NCBI GenBank assembly: GCA_022749755.1
Contig: CM040450.1
Span: forward strand, 6,252,913-6,316,912
Reading direction: 5' to 3'
DNA length: 64,000 nucleotides
DNA from: Azadirachta indica
Taxonomy: Eukaryota > Streptophyta > Magnoliopsida > Sapindales > Meliaceae
The notes beneath the pieces were generated by a model. That model was not told the origin of the DNA, ran no database searches, and was given only the letters and a program-made list of their open reading frames with translations. A program made the position numbers and the translations under genes. Shown here in pieces: positions 23,901-36,400 of the stretch (position 1 is the first letter of the stretch; each line of letters starts with the position of its first letter).

Positions 23901-26827
23901 GATCCTTCAACAGGAACACAATCCAATTCAGTTACTTTCTCAGCAAATTCAATATCTGTAATTAAGACAGATGAAGAGGGTCGTAGGAGATTAGTATTAG
24001 TTGTCTTCTCAAAGTATCATAATTATAGCCACTTAAGACAAATAGGAGGACTACCCAAAAGAAAATCTTCACATGCAGTGGAGAGATCAGTTGCTGCATA
24101 AAAATCATCTACTTCATCCACATCATCCAGCAGTCCATCAAGAACCTACTAGATCATTATCTGATCAGATAACAACCATATAAACAATAAAAAGGTTTTT
24201 CTTATTGCACATAACATTATCCAACCTGGAGGGAGAAGCACAAAATGTAAGATTTATAAAAGTCGAAACGAATGGTGCAGACAAGAAAATTGTTCAGAGT
24301 CAGCAGGATTACAAGCTTAATTCAAGTAGCAAAGCAGAAGAGAAACTGATTTCAGCAAGGAGAAAAGTGTAGGGAATAGTAGTTTTCTCTCATGGAAATG
24401 TACAGAATATAAACTGAAACATGAGATTAAAATCAATGAAGCTTAAATTGAAATACAAAATTCAAATTAATGAATTCAACTGAAATATAAGATTACAATC
24501 AATGGAGATTAAACTGAAACATAAGATTAAAATCAATGTAGCTTAAACTGAAACATAAGATCAAAATCAATGGATATACATACTTCGAGCTTTAAATCGT
24601 CTTCTCCTTGAGCATTATAGGAGTCCAGCCCACCTTATTAAAAACATAAACCAATAGTTAGAGATTAGAAAAATAAGTTGACAACAAAGAACCACAAACC
24701 ACAAAGCATTTTATCATTTTCAGTTTTCAAAACATCCAATATCTAGTTTTATATATCAAGTCGTCTACCATAGATTACATCAATTTAGATATAGGAGCCC
24801 ACTACATGTATGAGTCAAATTTCTGAGCATTCAACTCTGATATGTTGCTGTTGACATATTCAAGTGATTCAAATTGTACCTAAATTTTGAAATTTATCAG
24901 TCATCCACTGGTTATTTATACTTGCAAACAGAAACTGCTCGACCACATTAAGTGCAAACACACAGCATAGTAATTCCAAAAGTCAAAATGCTCAAATAAT
25001 GTTGTATCTCTGACATAGAAGCAGGTTGCGAGACAAGATCCTCCTCACTCAATGAGTGACTTCAAATTGTATCAAGTAGTTATGGTGCTATCAAAAACTA
25101 TACTGTGCTAGAGCAGCATGCTTTGGCATACAAAAGTATGTTTTTCCACCAAAATTTTGCTAAGTGCCAAAACCAAAATTTTTCTCCCATAAAAACAAAA
25201 GTTAAATCACCCTTATAAACTGAGTTTGCATGTGCATACCTCTTATACACAGAAGTGAGCAAAGCTTATTTGCCACAACCCTGTTTTCCAAATACAGGGA
25301 AGTTTCTAAAATGGGGTTACTCATCCATCATTAGTGTGTCAGCCTCTAGATGCTATGCAAGGGAAGAGGATTATACATCCATATGCATATATAGTCTTGT
25401 CAATGCAAACAATTTTCGTAAAACCACATATAATTGTTCCAATGATGACATCAGAAGTGGTTTGATTTGCAAGAAAACAAGGAGTAAAATCAACAAGTCG
25501 GGCAACCAGAGCAATGCGTGCCCTCTAATCACAGGAATGAACAAATAATAGGACCAACTAAAATGATAGTAAGAAAACCATCAAAATATTACCAAAGTTT
25601 GTTCTAAAGCCAAACTCAAGTCCGCATGAAAAGTCCTCTATTCTTGAGCTTTTCCCTGAATTCTCCTTATTGAAGCATAAAACACCATCGACTGAAACAT
25701 GATCATTTTTTGGTTCATCAAGTACATGTGCAACTTCAGCTACTTCATCTTCTAATGGAGGAACAAAAGTTTCGTCTCTCTTTACCTAAGAAAAAATAAA
25801 TAAATAAATAAATAAGTAATGCAAGAGCATCCAAGGGAAGCTGGCAAGTGAAGGAAAATTCAAAATACTAACTTAAACGTGCATAATTAAAAGAACAACA
25901 ATTATTCAAAAGAACAAATCAATACTAACAAAACTTAATGATAAACTTAAGCCCGTAAAGAAAAAACAGAGCATGTGTTACATTAGCGTGAGATATTAAA
26001 GAATGGGGCACAAAACCCTAACAGATCTCCAAAATCACGAGGAAGAAGCGTCAACATGTATAAAATATTATCACATAGATTCACTAGAGACAAAATGGAA
26101 GAGAAATAGCGTTACCATATACTTTGCTAAAATCTTCTTGTTCAATAAACAGAAAGAAAATAAAGCATCTATTAAATTTTTCAAACCATACAAGGGAGGA
26201 CAAAGAAGGAAAATTTACTATTACAGATAAACAAAGCATCACAATTAGTGCAGTGCATGTCGAGATTTAGAGACCACTCATGGTCCACAAGTGCAAAAGA
26301 AGTTCGGTTGTTTCTTCATCTCTCTACTTAAGTTACCCAATTTTAGCTATAAATGGAAAAAGTCCAAGAGAAAAAGAAAATAAATAGTTCACTTAACAAA
26401 GTAACAGATTGAAACTAGCATGTCTCCTAGAGGAAACATGAATTAAAAGACAAATTTACAATTAGTTTCTCACATATGTAAAAATACTCAATTAAAGGAC
26501 ACAATAAGAGATTTTTGGATGACTTTGCCTAATGGATGGTTCAATTTTTCAAATGGTGACCAGTTATTCATTTCCTGTGATGTTAAGATTACTCCAAATT
26601 GTCATAGACAGCAAAAATAAATTACAGAGAAAACAATTTGCCCGCATCCTTAAATTCCAGGTAGATAAATGTGCAAAGAATGCTGTCACAAATGCATAAT
26701 GAAGTTCCAAACCTTTGAGCAAAAGATAGTATCATAACATAAAATGATTGGCAAGAAAAAAATATGTTCTCACCCTTTGGCTTTTCATGTTGGAAAAATT
26801 TTCAAGCAGAAGAGGTCCTTTATCCAT
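20986..26827 (-). CDS. TRFL8: TRF-like Myb-domain (telobox-type) DNA-binding protein
   Basis: Eight coding exons on the minus strand: 26827-26774, 25785-25593, 24633-24584, 24145-24055, 23955-23387, 22091-21864, 21786-21730, 21192-20986. They total 1449 nt (482 aa plus stop), all with GT-AG borders and phase kept. The protein starts MDKGPLLLENFSNMKSQRVK and has an acidic, serine-rich middle. After an acidic/basic patch (DSDDDHVRKRKSKVD) a Myb/SANT domain follows at about residues 354-407 (MWTLSEVMKLIDGISQFGVG, then WTDIKRLLF). It ends in the plant TRF signature IDLRDKWRNLLRAS. The tail LPKPVLCRIRELATIHPYPR is also typical. Plant TRF-like proteins are nuclear and bind telomere-type DNA. Family call firm; the symbol is inferred from memory of Arabidopsis gene order (At2g37025 next to translin At2g37020). 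Confidence 0.9.
21339..21532 (+). other. exon-like fragment of unknown origin inside a TRFL8 intron
   Basis: On the plus strand, opposite to the host gene, 21339-21386 reads VPTEDDDAVEHAKRPK and ends at a GT. After an AT-rich gap, 21472-21532 reads RAQMQYVLDRNDTSDNETK-like sequence. Composition and acidic/basic residue use look like coding exons, unlike the surrounding intron. I do not recognise the source. It could be a captured or duplicated gene fragment, or chance. Confidence 0.3.
22219..23281. repeat. direct duplication (about 0.5 kb) in a TRFL8 intron
   Basis: Copy 1 about 22219-22757 and copy 2 about 22772-23281. Shared blocks include GATTAAGAACAAAGGAAAAAT/GAATTAAGAACAAAGGAAAA, AACAACAGATAGATCCATCA, 'CATGCTGATAAAA.GCAGGAGACTCATCACAGAATGC' and TCTAGAAATATACATGCATG. 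Copies differ by point changes and small deletions, so the event is moderately old. The duplicated segment is purely intronic. Confidence 0.9.
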
Positions 26828-28010
26828 TTCATGCTATGCTTTTAACTCGAACTCGCATTTCCAGTAATGCATTGACTGGTCCATGTTTCCTATCATAGAA
26901 CGAAGAGGAAAATTGGTAAATCACTGTTGTTAGTCGTCACACTTGAACAAAATATACGTAATCTTTTCTTCATCAAACCATTACAAATCCCAGAAAGAAG
27001 CATGAGAAAAATGAGCAAAACCCAGAAACTATATGTCAGGGCAAGGGGAAAATTTGCATGCATTTACAGCTAACCTTCTTTCACAAGGATAAATCAACCA
27101 GATCCAAAATGGCATTATGCGAAGTTATAATCAAGTTATGCCTAAAATCTTTCAATCGATTATGAATTTTCCCCTCATTAACAGATGTTTTTCGAATGCA
27201 CATGATTAGCGAAGCAGTAAGTTTTTCACCTTTTTGCTTAACTTAAAGCATAGTGAAATGATGAACATAGAGAACATAAACTGCAAGGAATAACAACGTG
27301 AACCGTACAAGTCTTTTTTTTATTATTATTAATATTTTACAAAAGAACAATCTATGCTACGGTAGAGCACGACATTAACAAACCAAAAACAAAACGTGAA
27401 AATCTGAGGAATACGCACAAAACTTTGAAGTCTTTACAGAACATCACATACAGCGACGCAGAGCCTTCAGTTTCCCTTGGGGGGAGAGAAAATGTCAGTA
27501 AATCAGTGAAAAAAATTATTATTTTATAATAAAATAATCAAAAAGACAAAAATTGAGAACCCTCAGTGTCAGTGGGCCTGATACAGCTGTGTGGCTAAGT
27601 CGACCATTTTTTTTTTTCAATTAAAAAACCGCTTAGCTGAGAGCAAAGCTTATCTACTCTACGAATCAAAAAGCAGACAGAAAAAAAGAAAAAGCGATCA
27701 TATTTTCTCTTCCTTTGCTTCGTTTTCCACGCAACCAAACAGAGACCTCAAAAACCAGAAAAAAAAAAAAATTTACCCCATTCATCATCAGTTAAAAAAT
27801 TAAAAAACACCGGCAAGCTAAGATTCTCCGATCTAGCAAACCCCCAGCTTACGACGTCGTAAAAGAAAATTTAAAAAAAAAAAATAAAGATCTAAAAATA
27901 GACTAAATAAGAAGAGAGATCAAAAGAGCAGACCTTGAAGCGACGAAGAGTGAAGAGAGAGAGTGAGATAGTTGAGAAAAATTCGGGAGAATGTAATAAA
28001 GAACCGAACA
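26775..28010 (-). promoter_or_regulatory. 5' leader region of TRFL8 (probable UTR introns and promoter)
   Basis: A candidate non-coding first exon reads on the minus strand to a donor at about 27933 (CTTCAAG|GTCTGC). The leader before the coding ATG contains another ATG, 4 nt upstream in a different frame (AGCATGAAATGG). That overlapping uORF is 15 codons long. The main ATG has the better context (A at -3, G at +4). The exon limits upstream of 26827 are inferred. Confidence 0.4.
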
Positions 28011-28599
28011 GCACAAAACCGCAAGCAGACAGAGAAAAGCGACACGAAATGGACCAAAACGGCGTTATATTTGGTTTGGGCTGTATTTGGGCAGTAAGTT
28101 GTTTTTTTTTTTTTTTTTTTAATCAGACGGAATCGAAATGTGTTCTTAAATTATGTTTAGTAATATAAAGTGCGTTTGGAGTCCGCTGGAGGGAGCTGCG
28201 GTCTGCCTTAGACGGGTGGAGAACATTAAATAGAATAAACGAATTATAGTGGATAATAACACCTTAGTCCCTAATTTTTTACTTCTTCACAAATACATTC
28301 GTAAGTTCTCTATTTATAACACATAGGTTGCAATGGCTATTCAAATATTGTTGGCTTAATAATAAAGATTACCTGGCCATTGCAATTAAAAGTAACAATT
28401 TAAGTTAATTTATTATGTCGAATAAAGGTATAACTTAATTTGAACATCTTAAATTTATGCCATTAAATAATTATGTTAAAATTAGAAATATTAATCAATA
28501 TAATTATTAAACGAGTTAAGCATTTATCATCATGTTATTCACTTAACATAATTTTTGTTTATATATCCCAATATATTTTTACAATATTTAAATTATTAT

Positions 28600-29180
28600 T
28601 GTTGGAAGATTTTTATCTGGCATAATTTAAGAGTAAGACTTGATCGAGAATTCAACTCAACTCATCCAAAATAAGCTTATCGAACTTCAACTTCACCTCA
28701 TCCAAAGCAGAGATGTCTCATCCAACTTCAATTCAGCTCATCGAAGATGAGCACATTTAGCCCACCTCGTCCAAAGTGAGCATTTAAGTTCAGTTTAATT
28801 CATCCAAAACGACATCACCACATTTGACTTCAGCTCACCTCATCTAAAACAAGATTATCTCATCCAACATAAGGAAAAATATATAACGGATAAAAGACAA
28901 TTAATGAGAGAATCTCACAAATAACTATCCATTATCTCACTGTATAAAGATTCTTCAACCAATTTCTATTACGAAAAGAGAAAATAACTGTGAATTTAAG
29001 AAATCAAATATAAAAAGAAAATGATAAACAAAGAGAGATATGAATTTCTTAACACTAAAACATAATTCTCTAATATTCTTATTTGTAGAAAAACTTTCTC
29101 TGATCTAAGCATCAGAGAACTTTTATCGAAAAAAACTAACTTTCTCTTTATCATTATTTATTTTACAGGTTCTCTACAAA
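28600..29180 (+). mobile_element. LTR-retrotransposon remnant (possible solo LTR)
   Basis: Begins TGTTGGAAGATTTTTATC. It contains a TATA-like CTGTATAAAGATTC followed by 'TTCTCTGATCTAAGCATCAGAG', which resembles the '..TTCTCTGACTTGAGCGTCGGAG..' block common near the 3' end of plant Ty3/gypsy-type LTRs. The left third holds degenerate repeats of CTCATCCAA about every 30-40 bp (28655-28870). No target-site duplication or internal gag-pol was found, so the borders are approximate. Confidence 0.35.
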
Positions 29181-32100
29181 AAAAAAAAAGAATCATTGTT
29201 TTATATCGAAGCTACAAAAATTAATAACAAAATTTACTTATTGAAATATTAATAAATTTTTATTTTAAATATAACTAAATAATTTTCAAGATATAAATTA
29301 TAAACGAGTTAACATGATAAAATTATTCAATATTACTTAATTATATCATACACATATTTATATAGAGAGAATTTTAAATTTGAACTCAATGCAGTTATAA
29401 TGATATCCTATTTGTCTCATTTATTTAACAATAATTTTTTTATCAACTAAAACTTTGTTAATTCGTATCATGTTTTTTGATAAATTGATGAATCAGGTCA
29501 CCAAGTGCGATCTTAATTGAAATAAAGATTAGGAATCTATTTAATATAAACGGACAAACTATTTCTTTCTTTGTAAAAACTATAAAACATTAGGGATTCT
29601 TTTGTTATTATAACTAATAATCATTACGTGTAGCACTTTGTCGACGTTAGCAATTCTCGACAGGCGTTACGATTTGCGAACGTAGGCATGCAGAAGGAGA
29701 AGGCTAAGGCATTGTTTGGATGTACTGGCATTTTCGTAGTGGTCTAACTTCTTTTGCCAGTAGATTAGCCGAAGATTGGACATTAGCCATACATGCCTTA
29801 ACCTCTCAGTTCAGTATACGGCCAGTCTCCGTCTCCAGCTGAGGATAGTGCCAACAACGTGGGCCCCACTCAAATCATGGGGTGTGACCTGTGAAACATA
29901 CCCAATTGGTCAATTCACATGATATTTAATAGGGATATTTTCATTAAATACCATAAAGTTTGGTTTAACTTCTAAGATGTACTTAAGATTATAAAATTAG
30001 AGTTAGTTTCCCGAAAGTTTCGAAACTAGTCTTTAATGTCCCTACTCTATAGTACCATCACCAATTTATGTCGAATTAGCTTTCATGCCTCCCAAGTTTC
30101 CAAAGAATAACTAACTATTATTTTGAACACTAGCTCTCACAAAAACACCCAAATTAAAGTATAAAAACTAAAAATTCACTAAATTCACAAAAATCAACTT
30201 ACCAGAAATCAAAACAAACAAAAATCAACGAAATTTATCAAAATTAAATTAAACTAATAAAAATCAAACTCAATCAATAAAAAAAATATCATTTTCATAA
30301 TCAATCATACAGTTGTAACTAAAGGCAAGGTAATGGTGTACCTAATCAAGGAAGAGTATCATCTTTACATGATTGTGATCACTTAGTTAACACTTTAAAA
30401 GTATTTTGAAAAAAAAAAAGACGAGACAATAAAAACAAATAAAGAAAGAAACAAAATGTGAAAAATAAAAGAGTGATAAAAATATATTTATATTAACAAG
30501 AGAATAGTAGTTGTTAATCATATATCAAAATACGAGTACGTATGATAATGTTGTCTTATAAAAATACTCATTTTTAATTGAAGTTAATCAACTTTTAGAA
30601 AAGGTAGAAAAATTATAAGTTTTTTTAAAAATACTATACTAGAGTTTTACTGCAAGTTTACATAATGATTGATTAATTGTAATTGTCCCAAAAAATTTAC
30701 TCGGATTAAAAATATACTCTCAAATTTAAAGGGACAAAAATCAACTAGAATGTTTTGAAAATTTTAAGAGGGCATAAATCAACTCACATACTTTAAGGGG
30801 CCCTAATAAATAATTTTTTTCTTAAAAAAAGAAAAAGACTTTTATTAATCACCTTTAAATTTTAATTTAGTTACAAGTTTCAAAATTAGTTTAAACTTCT
30901 CATGAAAGTTTGAACATCACCTTAAATTTCTTAAATTTTAATAAAACATTTTAAAAATAATATCTAGAAAGTTTGTATGTATTTTAAAAATGAGAGAATC
31001 CATCTATAATCAAACCAAACTTGTTAGAAAAATGGTAATATAATTGAAAAGGGAGTATTAAAATTGAATCTACTTCTCCCGAAATGCATAACCTATGAAT
31101 GTAAATAAATACAATCTACTTCAATTATATAAAATTCATGACAATCTCATAAGGAAAGTTTGTTCGAGCCCTGTTTACGGTATTGAATGTAAATCTGTTC
31201 CTCTCTAATATAGGGATAGATATCATATAATGTATGCAAAAAGTTTAAAATATAGTATAACTATTATATTTAAACTCTCAGTATAATTTTAATATAATAT
31301 ATTTGTAATTGTAATATTATAAAAAAAAAAAAGATGTAAAGTTTACATGGTGATATTTTTTTGACAAACATCAAATTGCCATCAAAATATTTGCAAGTTT
31401 GCACTTCACTCCTAAATACTTAATTTCTTCCATCATAGTTAACTAAATGAAGGGCCAAATAGTAATTATATAAAATAAGAGTAACCAAAAATAATAAAAA
31501 TATAATATTAATGTGAAAATACATAAATTCTCTTATATAAATTTATTTTTTTTATATAATTATATATCATAATTTTATAATTATAATGTTATTATAAAGA
31601 AAAATAAGACACTGCAAAATTCTGAATAAAATTTTGAGTTAATTATTTTTTTACTATAAGTACATCTACTGACAAATCTACACATAATACGAGATCAAAC
31701 CCGAAGCTTAACAGAAGTGCACTACACTTACTGTAAGACTAAGAGAGTATGTGTTCCTGACCAGGCAGGCTAAGCCTCGGTAGCTCGATTGTTTGTTATA
31801 TAAGTCATCATCAGACCCCACAATGTTATTTAGGATTGACAAGGTTAACTCAATTATGCTGCTTTTTTTATTTGTAGTGTTAGACTCCTAAACGACAAAA
31901 AAATTATTTTTTTCTCCTTTTTAATTTTCTCTTCCTTAATCATTTCTAATTGTAATTCTGTAAACAGCAAACCCTATTTTAGTAAAAGCAAATATCAGGC
32001 CAATCAATCGATAAGAGCATATTTCATTTCATGTAGAATAAAATGGTACATTGAATATTATATATGTCATGAAAGTTGAATAATAATAATATTAATAATA

Positions 32101-32639
32101 ATTCAATCAGTTCCCAGCCGGCGACGGCCACTGATGGCGCCTGCAAACAGGCCACGTGGCGGCCTTTACTGTGCAGGCAATCTCATATCATATCTTGGCA
32201 AAGAGGAGAGAAGAGAGACGGAAGAAAAATATTGGAAAATAATTATTTACTTTTACATTAAAAGGGTAAAAGAGTACTTTTATTAGTCAAAAATAGCCAA
32301 TGATTGCTTTAAAGTGGGTGTGAGAGAAAAATGATAACTTTCAGCAAATTTATATATAAGTTGTAATTTGTCAATAAATAAAATAGTAAGCGGACATATC
32401 GCCCCTCAAATCTATTTATAATCATTAGAGTCACAACTCAAAAACTATAGAAATAAAGACTATTCACATTATAATTTGGTTAATTTGTTCATTGTGTTGG
32501 GCTTAAATATAAAAATAGACATTATAAGAGCGCCCTTTTAGTGATTCTTTCACCACCGAAAGTGCACGCTTAATTTAAACAAAATTTACTCGTGAAAGAG
32601 AAATTGGGAGTGTAAATAATTAATGTTATGTTCCATAAT

Positions 32640-32802
32640 GTTAATTCTTGATTACGAATAGATGAAGGGATGAGTTCACGACATGTGAAAAATCTCTTTT
32701 TCAGACTACCCTTACATCTACCCTTAAATTGAATTCGAGACCTCCCTCTACTCCCTCTACTCGGCAATAAACCCTACCACTAGGCTGGCTCGTATTTATC
32801 AC
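32640..32802 (-). mobile_element. tRNA-derived SINE with target-site duplication
   Basis: On the minus strand, just inside the right flank, there is an A-box-like CCAGCCTAGTGGTAGGG and about 30 nt later a B-box-like GGTCTCGAATTCAA, the internal RNA polymerase III promoter of a tRNA-type SINE. The 163-bp body is flanked by 22-bp direct repeats differing at one base (32618-32639 and 32803-32824, AATTAATGTTATGTTMCATA...), as left by LINE-mediated insertion. The family is not identified. Confidence 0.75.
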
Positions 32803-33492
32803 AATTAATGTTATGTTACATAATTTTATTTTATTTTTTCAAACCTTTATATACAATGACCATCCGAAATAGAGGTGTGGGGCAATGGGGCGTCAAATTT
32901 GTCGGCGCAATGGTGAAGCGGTCGACGACAATGACTGGTAACTGGGCTCCTGAGGGGATAGGATGGTAGTTTCCTGGTCTATTGTTCGAATAAGAATCCA
33001 AAAACTGTTACCTTGTCATCAAATTCATCGACGGAGGAAGAACCATGTTGATGCCGCTTTTTCAAGTGCACTCCAGCGCACGATTTGGACGTATTACATT
33101 TTTATCCCCTAAAGGCCAGGCTTTCCCCAGCAGTCATCTTTGAAAATATGATCCCTGAGCCAACCCGATCACTGCTCTCATCTCGGCATTGATTTAGGCA
33201 GATAGTAGCTACCTACCCTCATCATCCATCCTTTTCGTTGCAATTAGTAAGTTTTTGCTAAGGAAATAAACAAGCACAATAAAACAACTTTGAATAATCG
33301 TTATGTTACCCTCAATTTATCAATACCAATATCCTTCTTTCATCTTCTCAAGAACACAAAATTACAGCTTTCTCCCTTAGTTTAAGAGTCGCACAGCTTT
33401 TTGGGTCATTCTAGTTCCCGGGAAAGAGAAATATTACGCACTTCTTTTAAGTAATAACTGAAAGTTATCATTGTATAAAAGTCTTTGGTGAT

Positions 33493-36400
33493 CTACGGTT
33501 GTCCTTGGTTTCCATTATCTCCAGTTGAATCCCCGTTGGCCAAGTGTCGGATCTTCATGTCATAATAAACTTCTTCAACTCTTTTGAGGTCATACTTCAG
33601 ACCTGCCATGGGTAAGCAAGGATTTCAGGAACTCAGGTTACACAGAATATTATTGTTCAATGGTATGGAGGGTTGAAAAAGCTTACTGTCAAATTTCTTG
33701 CGTAGAAAATCATTTCGGAGATTAAGCATCCGGAAGGCTGCATGAAGATCTGTCAAGAACTTCAACACCTTTCTTGGGCAATCATAGTTCCCTGCAAGCA
33801 CTTGGTTCACCACATACCTAGGCTGTAAAACCACAATAGAATGCATACTGAGCTCAGTCTATTCAGTCTATCTATTGTTTTGAACTGACACCAATTTATA
33901 AACCAATCTGTGAGCAATTTGCCCCCCATAGCAGATCACTGACTGCCAAAATCTCATTTGTTCTGCGCATGTAATCAGCATATATTTTATTTTATTTTTT
34001 ATGAAATTCTAGACAATTATCAAAACTTCCTAAGTTGGCGGTCATCCTCAAATGTCTTCTTTGAAAAGTTATGTCAACTAATACAGAATAATGCCTAGTC
34101 CTTTGAAAAGGTAGGACACTATGTGCTAGTGAAATTCAAAGAATAGTTCTTACCATTTCATTTGACAGAAAGCAAAGGCCTGCAGAATATGCAAAAATCT
34201 CTATCAGTAGATCTACAAGCTAAAAATCATATTCTATTTGCACCATAAGCACAATACAGAAGAAAGATCTGCCACCACAATTACCACCAAATAATACTCA
34301 TTTAAGTTAAAAATGGAATCAGAGCTTGAGCCTGTTTGTTTTTTCATCTGAAGTCTAAATAAAATTATTCAAATCTTTAAGAGATGTTTGTTTTTTAACT
34401 TACGTATGAAAACTTGTTAAAAAGGTCTTAACGTAATTAAGTTAAAAATTTTAACACAAATTTAAATAACTAAATGTTTGAATGAATTAAATATTTTATT
34501 TGTTAATAATATCCTTAGTTTATTACTTAATATCTATATATGTTAACAATTTAACATATTAATTCAGATTTTTAAGGCATATATGTCTAATGTATCAGTT
34601 TTATATTTTTTATTTTCATAAAAATAAAAAACTTAATATTTATATTCAAACGTTTAAGGTAAAAGAGCCAACATATCATTAGATTCAAATTTTAGCTATG
34701 TTCAGATTTTAGATAGAAAAAAACAAACAATATCTTCATCAATGCATGCTTATATTTTTCAAATATCTCAACTAGCTTCCAAAACCATTATTGTTTTGTG
34801 CACTCTCATTGATCTACCACTACAACTTCAAGACATGGGACTTCTTTGAAACTGTAGTGTTCATCCCGATCTTGTGAAAGTTTCAAGCTAATTTCAAGAA
34901 GTTCCAGCCCAATGGGTCATGGGGATGCTGATTGCTTAGAACCAAATGTTTCGTAAACCAAGCAATCAGCCCACTGCAATCAACTTTTAGACATACAAGC
35001 ATGATAGCCCCAAACCCATATGACCTGATTTAAATCATTGCAGTTGTTTAATTATTCAACTGTTCTCAAGCCCCTATGACACTATTCTGCATCTGTGTCG
35101 GTTTTTGTCATTAATTATACCTACTCCATTAAAAAGGTCATCAATTAATGCTGGTCCAGCTGAAGTTTGACACAGACAGATACTAAATAATGAAAAATAT
35201 AAGTCTGCAACGGTACAACCGTGGCCAGCAGAACGTAGATCACAAGAAGTTATATCATTTCATAGAAGCAATTTCTTGAAGCAGTTATATATGACATTCA
35301 TCAGAATGCTCACCGATAAGGTAGTCCTCAATATCCAAAGCAAATTCTGCTTCATTCACTGCATAATTGAAAATCAAATAAAATTAGAGCTAAAAATGTC
35401 ATTCATGTTTCAAAATCATGTGAGATTCCAAGGTTGAGGAAAAAAAGAATACAGAGTGTGAGAAAAGCAAAAACTAAAACAATATGCATCCTGTTGTAAT
35501 TTCTCTTTTACCTATCTCACTTACAGGAAGGTTATTTGAGACAACATCAATTTAACTCACAAATAAACAGATAAAAAAAGACTACATATTTGAAGAAGAT
35601 ATAAAAACACTCAAATTGACAAACTTCTGTGCCACTTTAGGGTACTGCATCATCTCTAAGTCTCAAGCTTTAGAAGTCATCAACCATACACATTATATGA
35701 TTATCTCTGACCAATATCAAGGTTCATAAAGCAAAGATGATAAAAATTATTTGAAACTAAGGCAAAGAAAGGTGCCAATTGAGCCCCACCCCCCGCCAAA
35801 AAAAAAGGCTACCACACAAATAAGATCCTTTCTTGCCAGAAGGGGAAGATTATAAGGTGTCAGGAAACAATTCTGGATCAAGTAATTAATGTCCCTCATA
35901 AATCCTATATATTTAACTTCAGCATGCTACTGAAACATTCAGTGTGCAGGAGGATTCACAGTCACTCAAGCATATTTTAGATCTCCCAATCTCACACAGA
36001 ATGAAAACTGAATAACTGGCACAGCCATAAATTTTTCCTTCACAAAATTTGACTCACTAAATCAGAATGCCATTGAACAGGACATTTGAAATTATTTCTA
36101 ACTAGATTTTCCAAATGATTGATGGGTCGCTTCCAACATGAAACAAGTTCCCCATTCATAGAGGAAACAGGTACCCAGATAAATATATAGGATGCACTTA
36201 AAATATGGCGAAGAATTCTTAACAGTGAAACAGAATGTAATATGAATGAATTAGCAAAAAGCTATAGATTTCGTCTAAGTATGTTCATTATCATCAACCA
36301 AGAGGTACATAATCTTTACTCAGGCATGAACACAAAAGACACTAATCAGTAGTGGTCTCCAAAAGCTGCAATAGATAGCAAGAACATACAGCCCAGTTTT

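Larger units (their letters stand above)
28011..33300. other. 5.3-kb spacer between TRFL8 and translin
   Basis: Mostly AT-rich. It contains an LTR-like remnant (28600-29180), a GC-richer patch at 29640-29900, fragments resembling terminal repeats of degraded transposons (about 29930-30110 and 30660-30810), a G-box CCACGTGGC near 32151 and a SINE (32640-32802). No gene is supported. Confidence 0.45.

Noticed and set aside
32076..32261. Short ORF over a GC-richer patch with a G-box
   Set aside because: Low-complexity Asn/Ser start, no partner exons and no family similarity. More likely non-coding.
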